Source of the DNA: an uncultured Ruminiclostridium sp.
Lineage (GTDB): Bacteria; Bacillota; Clostridia; Oscillospirales; Ruminococcaceae
NCBI GenBank assembly: GCA_947624435.1
Contig: CANQKE010000028.1
Location: 1-34,336 of the forward strand
Length of the DNA stretch: 34,336 nt
Reading direction: 5' to 3'
Shown: piece by piece, positions 1 to 9,726 of the stretch
Layout of the letters: the number at the start of each line of letters is the position of its first letter
Numbering within the stretch: the stretch's first letter is position 1
Translations under genes and position numbers: made by a program
Notes under the pieces: model-generated
Seen by the model: only the letters and a program-made list of their open reading frames with translations
Databases searched by the model: none
Told to the model about the DNA's origin: nothing

Positions 1-416
1 TTCTGTTTATTGACCCAAGACCAAATGTTAAGCGCAAACCGTCCCATGATTTCATATGGGGGATTGAAAGTAAAGAGGATCATAGAGTAATTGGAATTAT
101 AGAAGTATTCGATGTAGAAAATGACAGACTGGGTAAGATCGCATATAGAATCAATCCTGCCTGCTGGAACCAAGGAGTTTGTACCGAGGCATTAACCAAA
201 GTTGTGAATTTTATCTTTTCAGAAACAACGTTGGACAGATTGCATGCGGAAGCAGACGTAGAAAACATGGCGTCAAATGCAGTTTTGAAGAAATGCGGAT
301 TTACACTTGAAGGCTGTATCAGAAACGGAAAGATGGTCAGCAACTACTGCACTTACAATATTTACGGATATATCCGAGATGATTTTCGTCAGCGTGCGAA
401 CAGGCAACACACTTAG
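1..416 (+). CDS. GNAT family N-acetyltransferase (RimJ/RimL-like), 5' truncated by window edge
   Basis: The reading frame is open from base 3 (first full codon) to the TAG at 414-416, giving 137 residues without a start, so the N-terminus lies outside the window. The visible part fits the C-terminal two thirds of a RimJ/RimL-type GNAT acetyltransferase, which moves acetyl from acetyl-CoA to an amine. It has a strand ending VIGIIEVFD, then KIAYRINPACWNQG (the position of the acetyl-CoA loop), TEALTKVVNFIF, the strand LDRLHAEADVEN, then NMASNAVLKKCGFTLEGCIR, the signature 'N..S..vl.k.GF..EG' of this family, and a final YGYIRDDF. The family acts on ribosomal protein N-termini, antibiotics or small amines; the substrate cannot be read from sequence. 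The gene converges on the ATP synthase operon. Confidence 0.85.
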   Translation, partial: LFIDPRPNVKRKPSHDFIWGIESKEDHRVIGIIEVFDVENDRLGKIAYRINPACWNQGVCTEALTKVVNFIFSETTLDRLHAEADVENMASNAVLKKCGFTLEGCIRNGKMVSNYCTYNIYGYIRDDFRQRANRQHT

Positions 417-443
417 GCAAATTCCGGATTATTTTACGGGAAC

Positions 444-473
444 TGTCATTAGCAGCAAACTCTGCTGATGACA
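444..473 (+). terminator. Hairpin after the acetyltransferase gene (possible weak terminator)
   Basis: The arms TGTCATTAGCAG and CTGCTGATGACA pair over 12 positions with one T-G wobble around the loop CAAACT, 28 bp after the stop codon. There is no immediate U-run (a short TTTTT lies at about 489-493), so termination is uncertain. The stretch 417-773 otherwise holds only the repeat at 498-545 and the atp terminator at 741-765; I see no gene in it. Confidence 0.35.
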
Positions 474-497
474 CTGCCCTCAGAATACTTTTTCGGT

Positions 498-545
498 GGC
501 TCTGCCCCCGAACCCCCGCAAGGGAGCGGGTCGCTCCCTTGACCC
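498..545 (+). repeat. GC-rich dispersed hairpin repeat, copy 1
   Basis: This begins GGCTCTGCCCCCGAACCCCC and runs into a hairpin with arms CAAGGGAGC (519-527) and GCTCCCTTG (533-541) around the loop GGGTC, then ends in GACCC. The same architecture recurs at 31839-31890 (plus) and 32422-32470 (inverted). Arm sequence differs between copies but base pairing is kept, which points to an RNA or DNA hairpin as the conserved feature. Confidence 0.75.
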
Positions 546-740
546 GACGTGTTTGGCGGTGTGGATATTGGGGTGGGCGGGTGGGATTCCCCGCGAAGCG
601 GGGAATGAAAAACGGAGGGCGTAAGAGAGGCTAGGCATGATGCAGGGGAGAAATTGCAGCAGCTGTAAAAAAGTAAAAGCCGATAAAAGCGTCGATCGTT
701 AAGCCAAGGAAAAAGCAGCACTATCGCTTAAAAAGCGAAC

Positions 741-765
741 CCCCGTCTATTTTTGTTAGACGGGG
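741..765 (-). terminator. Terminator of the ATP synthase operon
   Basis: Perfect 9-bp stem CCCCGTCTA / TAGACGGGG with a 7-nt loop, 8 bp after the atpC stop. On the minus strand it is followed after about 6 nt by a T-run (complement of 731-735), and on the plus side by an A/T-rich stretch, so it may work in both directions between the converging acetyltransferase and atp operon. Confidence 0.75.
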
Positions 766-773
766 TAAATTTT

Positions 774-1181
774 TTATTTCATTCCTGCGGTGGAAATACG
801 GTTTATTGCGCGTTTCAGCTTATATTCTGCAATGTCCAGCTTGCGCTGATCGTCCTTAAAGCGATTAAGGTTTTCCTCCGCCGTTTCACGGGCGCGCTCG
901 GCTCTGGCGACGTCTATCTCCTCCGCCCACTCAAAGGACTGAGCGAGGATAGTGGTCTGTTCCTCCGTGACCTCCACCGTACCGGAGGATACCGCGCCTA
1001 TTTTCTCCGCGCCGTCGACGGTCTTTATCCTGGTCTGCCCTATTCCCAAAGCCGCGACATACGGCTCATGGTGAGCGAGTATACCCTTATCTCCGACAGT
1101 GGTACGAACGATGACGCTTGTGACCTCTCCGTCGTACAGCACCCGTTCGGGCGTAATAATTTTAAGTTTGAATGGTGTCAT
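774..1181 (-). CDS. atpC: F1Fo ATP synthase epsilon subunit
   Basis: 135 residues, normal for the family. The N-terminal beta-sandwich starts FKLKIITPERVLYDGEVTSVIVRTTVG and contains the typical GDKGILAHHEPYVAALGIG loop; the C-terminal part from about residue 85 is the two-helix domain (ARAERARETAEENLNRF). Epsilon sits on the central stalk with gamma and restrains ATP hydrolysis by movement of its C-terminal helices. It is the last gene of the operon, 4 bp after atpD; the SD-like GAGG lies within the last atpD codons, so translation is probably coupled. A strong hairpin follows its stop. Confidence 0.96.
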   Translation of the reverse strand: MTPFKLKIITPERVLYDGEVTSVIVRTTVGDKGILAHHEPYVAALGIGQTRIKTVDGAEKIGAVSSGTVEVTEEQTTILAQSFEWAEEIDVARAERARETAEENLNRFKDDQRKLDIAEYKLKRAINRISTAGMK

Positions 1182-1185
1182 ACGG

Positions 1186-3458
<2,273 letters not shown>

Positions 3459-3523
3459 GCTTTATAAAGCCCCCAAAACAGAGGCCTCTCCTTTCGCCGC
3501 GCTATACGAAAACTCGTATATGC

Positions 3524-3646
3524 TTAAATATCGTCACGCTCAATATAAGACGTTTTCCGAAACAGCAGCTCCAGCACCACCAGCGCCATAGTCAGCACCG
3601 AGATGCTCACCGCCACTATGCTCAATGTCAAAGCCGCTTTTTTCAT
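3524..3646 (-). CDS. Small single-pass membrane protein inside the atp operon (40 residues)
   Basis: I do not recognise this gene. It encodes 40 residues beginning MKKAALTLSIVAVSISVLTM, a single hydrophobic segment (about residues 5-29), then a short charged tail (FRKTSYIERDDI) likely facing the cytoplasm or cell exterior. Support for translation is a textbook SD, AAAGGAG, 7 nt before the ATG, in an operon where nearly every gene is tightly packed. It begins 19 bp after the 77-residue gene and ends 65 bp before atpG. Canonical atp operons have nothing between atpA and atpG. It could be a small accessory subunit, an assembly factor, or a leader controlling atpG; function is unknown. Confidence 0.65.
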   Translation of the reverse strand: MKKAALTLSIVAVSISVLTMALVVLELLFRKTSYIERDDI

Positions 3647-3665
3647 GTTTTTTCTCCTTTGTGAA

Positions 3666-3899
3666 TTATTGCCGCTCTGTGGAGCCGTAGCAGGTCTTTC
3701 CCGCCCCGGCGGCTTTCAGGATATTTTCAAGCTCCGCCTTAGCGCTTTCTTCATTCGGATAAAAACCGATAATGTACTCGATAGTGCGCGTTCCGGCGAT
3801 AACGGTCCATTTCTTATCCTGCCCTCCGCCTATATTCTTCTGAACGGAAAAGCGTTCTGCATCCAGCAGCTGCTTTTTGTCGTATGACATTACCCACAT
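3666..3899 (-). CDS. Small protein of unknown function between atpA and atpG (77 residues)
   Basis: I do not recognise this protein. It is soluble by sequence, with a likely strand-turn-strand (KKWTVIAGTRTIEYIIGFY) followed by a helix (NEESAKAELENILKAAG), a pattern that would suit a small alpha/beta fold. The start is supported by AAGGAG, which overlaps the atpA stop codon and sits 5 nt before the ATG, so translation is coupled to atpA; an internal ATG three codons in is less well placed. Position in the operon suggests a role linked to ATP synthase assembly or regulation, but that is inference from context only. Confidence 0.75.
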   Translation of the reverse strand: MWVMSYDKKQLLDAERFSVQKNIGGGQDKKWTVIAGTRTIEYIIGFYPNEESAKAELENILKAAGAGKTCYGSTERQ

Positions 3900-3908
3900 A
3901 GCAGCTCC

Positions 3909-5417
3909 TTAACCCACGAAGCTCTTGGAAAAGTTCGCTAAAACTTCCTTAAGCTTTTCTTCGTTTTCGGGGGTAAGTACCTTATCCTTGCGTATACTCT
4001 CGGTAATTTCGGGATACTTTTCATCTATATGTTTATAAAGCTCTTTTTCAAACTCCGCGACGTCACTCAGCTTTATATCCTTAAGATAGTTGTTGATGAC
4101 CGCATATATGATTATTATCTGATTTTCCACCGCTACCGGGGAATTCTGCGGCTGTTTAAGCACCTCGACTATCCTTTCGCCCTTGGCAAGACGCTCCTTG
4201 GTGTCCTTGTCAAGGTCGGAGCCGAACTGTGAGAACGCCTGTAACTCTCTGAACTGGGAGTAATCCAGCTTAAGAGTACCGGCTACCTTCTTCATCGCCT
4301 TTATCTGTGCGTTACCGCCGACACGCGATACCGATATACCGGGGTTTACCGCAGGGCGCACGCCGGAATGGAACAGCTCCGTTTCAAGGAATATCTGTCC
4401 GTCGGTGATGGAGATGACGTTCGTCGGTATGTACGCCGACACGTCGCCCGCCTGCGTTTCGATTATCGGCAAAGCGGTGAGCGAACCTCCGCCGTACTCG
4501 GCGTTAAGGTTAGCCGCGCGCTCAAGCAGTCTTGAATGAAGATAGAACACGTCGCCGGGGTATGCCTCACGTCCCGGCGGACGCTTGAGCAGCAAAGAGA
4601 GTGCACGGTAAGCTACCGCGTGCTTGGAAAGATCGTCGTATACCACCAGCACGTCCTTGCCCTGCTCCATAAAATATTCGCCCATAGCGCAGCCGGAATA
4701 CGGCGCAATATACTGTAACGGCGCAAGCTCGCTCGCCGCGGCGGAAACCACGACGGTATAATCCATCGCGCCCTCTGATCTTAGCTGCTCCACCACGTTC
4801 GCCACGGTGGAAGCCTTCTGCCCTATTGCGACATATATACAGATAACGTCTGTCTTTTTCTGATTGATTATAGTATCTACCGCTATCGCGGTCTTACCGG
4901 TCTGACGGTCGCCGATTATCAGCTCACGCTGTCCTCTGCCTATCGGTATCATGGAGTCTATCGCCTTGATACCCGTCTGTAAAGGCACGTTTACCGGCTC
5001 TCTGGTGATTATACCGGGCGCTATCTTTTCTATCGGGCGGGTCTCTTTCGAGAGTATCGGGCCGCGTCCGTCTATTGGCTGACCCAGCGCGTTTACCACT
5101 CTTCCGAGCAGCTCGTCGCCTACCGGCACCGCTACGACCGTACCGGTACGCTTTACCACGTCGCCCTCTTTGATGTCGTCATCCTCGCCCAGCATTACCG
5201 CACCGACAAAATCCTGTTCCAGGTTCATCGCCATGCAGCGCACGCCGTTTTCAAATTCCAGCAGCTCGTTGAGCATACACTTTTCCAAACCGTGTATGCG
5301 TACTATGCCGTCGCCCACCGTCACCACCGTGCCGGTATCTTCAAGCTTTAGCTGAGAGCTGAAATCCTTTATACGGGATCTTATTATCCCGGTTATTTCA
5401 TCGGGTCTTAAATCCAC
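3909..5417 (-). CDS. atpA: F1Fo ATP synthase alpha subunit
   Basis: 502 residues, full length. The N-terminal beta barrel contains [17 protein letters not shown], the nucleotide site has Walker [12 protein letters not shown] near residue 169, and the conserved [19 protein letters not shown] segment is present. Alpha holds the non-catalytic nucleotide sites of F1. The start is GTG, chosen because AAGGAAGGG lies 6 nt upstream and the protein then begins [16 protein letters not shown] as expected. It lies 31 bp downstream of atpH and is directly followed by a small gene whose SD overlaps the atpA stop. Confidence 0.98.
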   Translation of the reverse strand: MDLRPDEITGIIRSRIKDFSSQLKLEDTGTVVTVGDGIVRIHGLEKCMLNELLEFENGVRCMAMNLEQDFVGAVMLGEDDDIKEGDVVKRTGTVVAVPVGDELLGRVVNALGQPIDGRGPILSKETRPIEKIAPGIITREPVNVPLQTGIKAIDSMIPIGRGQRELIIGDRQTGKTAIAVDTIINQKKTDVICIYVAIGQKASTVANVVEQLRSEGAMDYTVVVSAAASELAPLQYIAPYSGCAMGEYFMEQGKDVLVVYDDLSKHAVAYRALSLLLKRPPGREAYPGDVFYLHSRLLERAANLNAEYGGGSLTALPIIETQAGDVSAYIPTNVISITDGQIFLETELFHSGVRPAVNPGISVSRVGGNAQIKAMKKVAGTLKLDYSQFRELQAFSQFGSDLDKDTKERLAKGERIVEVLKQPQNSPVAVENQIIIIYAVINNYLKDIKLSDVAEFEKELYKHIDEKYPEITESIRKDKVLTPENEEKLKEVLANFSKSFVG

Positions 5418-5448
5418 TTCAAGCCCTTCCTTTCTGCAATTATTGGAA

Positions 5449-5994
5449 CTACTCGATAAGTCCCGCTATCTCGCCGCGAAGCTGCTCCAGCCGCGTCTTT
5501 ACGCTGCCGTCTATGCGAGTGCCGCCGCAACTTATCATAACGCCGCCTATTATAGACGGATCGGTCTTGAGCCGCAGAGTAACTTTCTTGCCGGTGACCT
5601 GCTCCATCTTGAGCCGTATCTTTTCCGCCGTTTCCTCCGAAAGCGGCTGAGCCGATACCACGTCCACGTCGGCAAGCCCGTTGTACTCGTTGCAAAGGCC
5701 GTTAAAATACGCGGTTATGCTGCCAAGCCTGTCCGCTCTGCCGTTTTCGGTAAGCACCAACAGGAAATTCAGCAGATATTCGTGTATATGTCCTTTGAAA
5801 GCGTCGTTTATCACCGCGCATTTATCCGCTTTGCTGACAGTCGGCGCTTTGAGCAGCTTTACCAGCTCCGGCTCAGAATCGAATATCCCGCAAACGCTTT
5901 TCAGCTGCGCAAGTATTTCCGTCAGCGACTGCTTTTGCTCATCGACTATAAGACCGAATAAAGCGTCGCCGTATACCTTATCCACCGACGCCAT
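5449..5994 (-). CDS. atpH: F1Fo ATP synthase delta subunit
   Basis: 181 residues with the start used here. The N-terminal helical domain ([19 protein letters not shown]) and the C-terminal signature ([33 protein letters not shown], divided here by position 140-170) are those of the delta/OSCP family, which links the b stalk to the top of F1. A longer reading starting at 6021 is possible but the ATG at 5994 has AAGGAG 7 nt upstream, encoded in the last codons of atpF, and lies 1 bp after the atpF stop, so translation is coupled. Confidence 0.95.
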   Translation of the reverse strand: MASVDKVYGDALFGLIVDEQKQSLTEILAQLKSVCGIFDSEPELVKLLKAPTVSKADKCAVINDAFKGHIHEYLLNFLLVLTENGRADRLGSITAYFNGLCNEYNGLADVDVVSAQPLSEETAEKIRLKMEQVTGKKVTLRLKTDPSIIGGVMISCGGTRIDGSVKTRLEQLRGEIAGLIE

Positions 5995-5995
5995 A

Positions 5996-6544
5996 TCAGT
6001 TCTCCTTTCCGATGCGCTCAAGCTCGGCTGAGATTATGCGTTCATTATCCTCCGCACTGATCTCCTTTTCTGCGACCTTAGACGCCGCCGCTATGACCAT
6101 ATCGGCTATCTCGTCCTTGATCTCGTTGACCGCGCGTTTCTTCTCCCGCTCGATGCTCTCCTCGGCGCGCTGCTTTATATTAGCAGCCTCGGCGTTAGCT
6201 CCGGCGATTATCTCGTCGCCGCGCTGCTGCGCCCGTTTGGTAGCGTCGGACAGGATACGTCCCGCTTCTTCTTTAGACTGCTCTAACCGCTGTTCGTACT
6301 CGGTACGCGCCGCCTCGGCGTCTTCACGCGCCTTTTCGGCGTCGTCCATGTCCTTTTTGACCGCCTCGGCACGCTTATCCAGTATGGAACATACCGGCTT
6401 ATGCAGAAAGAAGAAGTATATAAGTATAATTATTCCGGTATTGATAAGGGTGAAAATTATGGTGTCCGCGTTTATATCCACCAGTGAAAAGGTGGGCTGT
6501 TCGGCAGCCTCGGACGCCGCCCTTACCAAAGAAAGAAGGTCCAT
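5996..6544 (-). CDS. atpF: F1Fo ATP synthase b subunit
   Basis: 182 residues. One membrane segment (about 29-47, IIFTLINTGIIILIYFFFL) is followed by a long charged coiled coil rich in Ala, Glu, Lys and Arg to the C-terminus, the peripheral stalk of the enzyme. About 28 residues precede the membrane segment, somewhat longer than in many b subunits. The SD AAAGGGGAG precedes the ATG. It overlaps neither neighbour; the atpH start is 1 bp downstream. Confidence 0.95.
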   Translation of the reverse strand: MDLLSLVRAASEAAEQPTFSLVDINADTIIFTLINTGIIILIYFFFLHKPVCSILDKRAEAVKKDMDDAEKAREDAEAARTEYEQRLEQSKEEAGRILSDATKRAQQRGDEIIAGANAEAANIKQRAEESIEREKKRAVNEIKDEIADMVIAAASKVAEKEISAEDNERIISAELERIGKEN

Positions 6545-6574
6545 ACTTCTCTCCCCTTTCTGATGATTTGCTTA

Positions 6575-6856
<282 letters not shown>

Positions 6857-6924
6857 CTAAAGTCCGTAAAAAGGACTTGATCTGCTTTAACTTTATTTTA
6901 TCCCTTTTAGGGGATATTACCGTG

Positions 6925-7653
6925 TCAGTCACACTCCGCCATTGAAACATACGCCATGGTAAGCGTGCAGAATATATACGCCTGTATGAACGATGAGAAC
7001 AGGTCAAAGTACAGCGAGAGTATAGCCGGTACGCCTATCGACGCAAGTCCGCCCGCCACCTGTCCTAACGCGAAGTAGACGAGTCCGCCTACTACCGAGC
7101 CGGCAAGGATATTCGCAAAGTGACGCAGCGACTGCGATACCGGGTTTGCTATCTCACCGATTATATTGAACGGCAGCATGAACGGCATAGGCTCGATAAA
7201 TCCTTTGAAGAAGCCCTTTACGCCGCCGGTCTTTACCTTATTGCGCTGAGTGAGGATAAAGGTTATCACGCCCCACGTCGCCACCACCGAAAGGTCGGAG
7301 GTAGGCGCGCGCAGTCCCAGAAGTCCCATAAGGCTGGACACCAGCGACATACAAAACAGCGCGCCGATATAGACGGTGTACTTTTTGTACTTTACGCCCA
7401 TCGTATCATTTACCATGTTGCGGAAAAATCCCACTATGTATTCCGCCGCCATCTGCCTGCGGGAGGTAGGCTTCAGCTTAAGGTTGCGCCCGAGTATGAA
7501 GAATACCACCGCCAGTATAATTATTACCAGCCATTGGACTACGATGCTTTCGCTTATCGTAACGTCCAGACCGCCTATGCTGAACTTTATGGATTGCAGC
7601 GGGCCCTTTACCGAAAACTCCGCCGCGTTTTTCAAAAGCTCCAGCGTTTGCAT
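6925..7653 (-). CDS. atpB: F1Fo ATP synthase a subunit
   Basis: 242 residues with five to six membrane segments. The essential helix contains NPVSQSLRHFANILAGSVVGG with the invariant Arg (about residue 177), and the last helices carry FDLFSSFIQAYIFCTLTMAYV. Subunit a forms the ion half-channels against the c-ring. A TTG start at 7662 is possible, but it lies only 1-2 nt from the SD AAGGAAAGG; the ATG at 7653 is spaced properly and gives MQTLELLKN. It follows the atpI stop by 5 bp, and 86 bp separate it from atpE. Confidence 0.96.
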   Translation of the reverse strand: MQTLELLKNAAEFSVKGPLQSIKFSIGGLDVTISESIVVQWLVIIILAVVFFILGRNLKLKPTSRRQMAAEYIVGFFRNMVNDTMGVKYKKYTVYIGALFCMSLVSSLMGLLGLRAPTSDLSVVATWGVITFILTQRNKVKTGGVKGFFKGFIEPMPFMLPFNIIGEIANPVSQSLRHFANILAGSVVGGLVYFALGQVAGGLASIGVPAILSLYFDLFSSFIQAYIFCTLTMAYVSMAECD

Positions 7654-7658
7654 ATCCG

Positions 7659-8084
7659 TCAATCCTTTCCTTGTTTATCTTTATCAAAAAACATAGCGTT
7701 CACAGTGTACCCTATTTTAGGAACAAACAACGGTATCACCGCCGTGAACGGTTCTATCAGCTTGAAATACATCATTACTCCGAGTATAAGAAACATCGCA
7801 ATATACCGTAAGGCATACGTTCCGTTCATGGAAAGCCGCGCAGTCTTTTCGTTCATGTGCGAAATGTTCTGACAGCTTACCGCAAGCGTAAAAAAGCTCA
7901 ACGCAGATATCACCGTACCCACTGCCGCTCCGCTGAACAATCTCCAGTTGAAACCGGATACCATGCAGACGATTGCGGATACAATAGATATCAAAAGGAA
8001 AATTATGATATAATACGGCAAAAGCGCCTTCAGCTCCTTTGCCGCTACGTCGTATCTTTTTATCAGCTTTCCCATAACTATCAT
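7659..8084 (-). CDS. atpI: ATP synthase subunit I (AtpI)
   Basis: 141 residues with four hydrophobic helices and a charged N-terminus (KLIKRYDVAAKELKALLPYY), as in the ATP synthase I family found at the head of atp operons. In Acetobacterium woodii AtpI is needed to assemble the Na+-driven c-ring; a similar chaperone role is expected here. The start ATG overlaps the atpZ stop (ATGA), and atpB begins 5 bp after its stop, so all three are translated together. Confidence 0.85.
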   Translation of the reverse strand: MIVMGKLIKRYDVAAKELKALLPYYIIIFLLISIVSAIVCMVSGFNWRLFSGAAVGTVISALSFFTLAVSCQNISHMNEKTARLSMNGTYALRYIAMFLILGVMMYFKLIEPFTAVIPLFVPKIGYTVNAMFFDKDKQGKD

Positions 8085-8371
8085 GACTGTCCGTCGTCGT
8101 AATAATCATCGTCCCGCCGTCTGTGTACCGAGATCTTTTCCTTATCGTCTTTGGCAAACATCTTTACCACCTTGGCAAGATAGCTTGCCGTGCCGGATAT
8201 CATAGTGAGGATACCGAGAAGCACGCACACTATGATAAGCTGCTGCGGCCAGCCCAGCGCGTTTATCAGTGCGCTGCCGCCCCAGATAAACACCAGCAGC
8301 GGCACTATCACCAAAAAACCTATCTGACCGACCACCGCGTACACTTTAAGCGGATTGTCCTTTTTATCCAT
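8081..8371 (-). CDS. atpZ: AtpZ-like ATP synthase accessory membrane protein
   Basis: 96 residues with two membrane helices (about 12-33 and 41-61) and a basic/acidic C-terminal tail ending in RRRDDDYYDDGQS. This fits the AtpZ/'ATPase gene 1' family that accompanies atpI. In other bacteria AtpZ and AtpI form a membrane complex that helps c-ring assembly or ion supply. A longer version beginning at 8398 has no SD; the ATG at 8371 forms a TAATG overlap with the preceding gene, which suits coupled translation. Confidence 0.7.
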   Translation of the reverse strand: MDKKDNPLKVYAVVGQIGFLVIVPLLVFIWGGSALINALGWPQQLIIVCVLLGILTMISGTASYLAKVVKMFAKDDKEKISVHRRRDDDYYDDGQS

Positions 8372-9111
8372 TAATAAGCGAGATTCTCTAACAGCCATAC
8401 GCCGTTGGCTTTCATCATGGTAACGGTAAAGCTCTTGGACTGTCCCGCAGCCGAGCTTTCCGCGCTTTCCGTACTTTCAGCCGCGCTGCTGCTTGCCGAG
8501 CTGTTTGCGGTGCTGCTGTTTTGGGAGCCTACCGCTACCGAGCCGGAGCCGTCGTCTGCCGCAAGCTCGATAGTTATATCACATTCCGTATTGGAAATGG
8601 GAAGCAGGGTAACGCTGGCGTTCGTCCAGGAAAAGCCGTAATCCATTCCGGCAAAATTGCCGTCCGCGCCGATACATTTCTCCGACACGCCGAGAGTACC
8701 GTCGTCCTGGTCGGCGTATACCGCGCCGTTTCCCGCGGCGTTGGTAAGTATGCGTTCGGCCTCTTTTTCAACGAAGGTCTCGTTTACCAGCTTTTCAAGG
8801 TCCGCCATTTTCTTGTAGGTATCGCTGGACACGGTGTAAAGCCCGTCGTCCGGCTTGTTATTGTACGGCTCTGCCGCGTGAGGCAGTCCGTATTGCAAAA
8901 ACACCCTGAATACCTCGCAGTTGTTTTTGACAAGGCGGGTAGCATTGTCGTTCATCTCGTCGTTTACCTCATCGCTGGGGATAAAGCTGCCGGGGGTGTT
9001 CTCCACCACCTCGGACTGTGACATCTGATACAATAAAAACAGCGTGGTAGCTATTGCAAGTGCCGCTATAACGATCGTGACGATAGTTGCCGCCGTGTTT
9101 TTCTTAGTCAT
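8371..9111 (-). CDS. Membrane-anchored extracytoplasmic protein of unknown function, first gene of the atp operon
   Basis: 246 residues. The N-terminus MTKKNTAATIVTIVIAALAI starts one membrane segment (about 8-30) that is probably an uncleaved anchor, followed by an extracellular part of about 215 residues. It contains LYTVSSDTYKKMADLEKLV, a helix-rich section with two Cys (in NNCEVF and SEKCIG), a strand-rich section and a Ser/Ala-rich linker (about residues 193-226) before the last strand SFTVTMMKANGVWLLENLAY. The layout recalls IseA/NTF2-like exported domains, but weakly. The start was chosen at the ATG with AAGGAAG upstream; the longer frame to 9180 has none. A good promoter lies 70 bp upstream, and its stop overlaps the atpZ start, so it appears to be co-expressed with ATP synthase. 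Confidence 0.85.
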   Translation of the reverse strand: MTKKNTAATIVTIVIAALAIATTLFLLYQMSQSEVVENTPGSFIPSDEVNDEMNDNATRLVKNNCEVFRVFLQYGLPHAAEPYNNKPDDGLYTVSSDTYKKMADLEKLVNETFVEKEAERILTNAAGNGAVYADQDDGTLGVSEKCIGADGNFAGMDYGFSWTNASVTLLPISNTECDITIELAADDGSGSVAVGSQNSSTANSSASSSAAESTESAESSAAGQSKSFTVTMMKANGVWLLENLAY

Positions 9112-9185
9112 CGGGTAACTTCCTTTCCGTATATCAAGCGCCGCAGCTTGAGCTGCATTGGCGATAAATTCAAAATACATAAATT

Positions 9186-9214
9186 ATTATACATCATTCC
9201 CGCACAAAATTCAA
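9186..9214 (-). promoter_or_regulatory. Promoter of the ATP synthase operon
   Basis: On the minus strand: -35 TTGAAT (9209-9214), 17-bp spacer, -10 TATAAT (9186-9191). It points into the exported protein gene and, through it, the whole atp operon. The leader of about 70 nt holds a small GCAGC/GCTGC hairpin. Confidence 0.8.
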
Positions 9215-9242
9215 GTGCTTTATCAAAAAATTCACAATTCTA

Positions 9243-9725
9243 TCATTTATGATATTTACTGCCCGCCGTTATCGACAACGCGCGGTATATCTGCTCAAGC
9301 AGCATTATCCTCGCTAACCTGTGTGGGAACGTCATTTCAGACATCGACAGCCGACAGTCCGCCGCTTGTTTTACCGACGGCGCAAGCCCGTAAGAGCTGC
9401 CTATTATAAAGTCGAACGAGCTGCGCCCCGCCAGCGCATGGTCCGAAAGCTCGGCGGAAAGCCGCTCGCTGCTCCTTTGAGTACCCTCTATGCACATCGC
9501 ATACCTTACCGCGCCTACTGTCAGCTTTTTTGCGATAAGCTCCGCTTCTTTTTCCAGAGCGGCGGCTATCTGCGCATCGGACGGCTCTTTGGGTAAAGCC
9601 GCCGGGGTTATCTCGGTAACGGTGAGCCTGCACATAGAGGACAGCCGCTTTTCGTATTCTTTCGACGCGGCGCGGAAATACTCTTCTTTGAGCCCGCCCA
9701 CGCAAATAAGATTTATATTAAGCAT
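9243..9725 (-). CDS. rlmH: 23S rRNA pseudouridine-1915 N3-methyltransferase RlmH
   Basis: 160 residues, the usual size. RlmH is a small SPOUT-class methyltransferase that modifies helix 69 of 23S rRNA on the assembled ribosome using SAM. The N-terminus (LNINLICVGGLKEEYF), the SAM-loop region (FDFIIGSSYGLAPSVKQ, Gly-rich), and the C-terminal knot signature (FPHRLARIMLLEQIYRA, ending SKYHK) are all present. Its ATG follows the carboxypeptidase stop after 1 bp, so the two form an operon. The stop lies just before the atp promoter with no clear terminator. Confidence 0.96.
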   Translation of the reverse strand: MLNINLICVGGLKEEYFRAASKEYEKRLSSMCRLTVTEITPAALPKEPSDAQIAAALEKEAELIAKKLTVGAVRYAMCIEGTQRSSERLSAELSDHALAGRSSFDFIIGSSYGLAPSVKQAADCRLSMSEMTFPHRLARIMLLEQIYRALSITAGSKYHK

Positions 9726-9726
9726 A

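Noticed and set aside
449-721. 90-codon minus-strand frame between the acetyltransferase and the atp terminator
   Set aside because: It runs through the GC-rich hairpin repeat, has no SD and the sequence has low-complexity Pro/Gly content.
8371-8398. Longer atpZ start at 8398
   Set aside because: No SD; the ATG at 8371 gives the TAATG overlap and a normal AtpZ-like N-terminus.
9112-9180. N-terminal extension of the exported protein to 9180
   Set aside because: It would start at the predicted transcription start and has no SD; the ATG at 9111 has AAGGAAG upstream and leads straight into the membrane segment.
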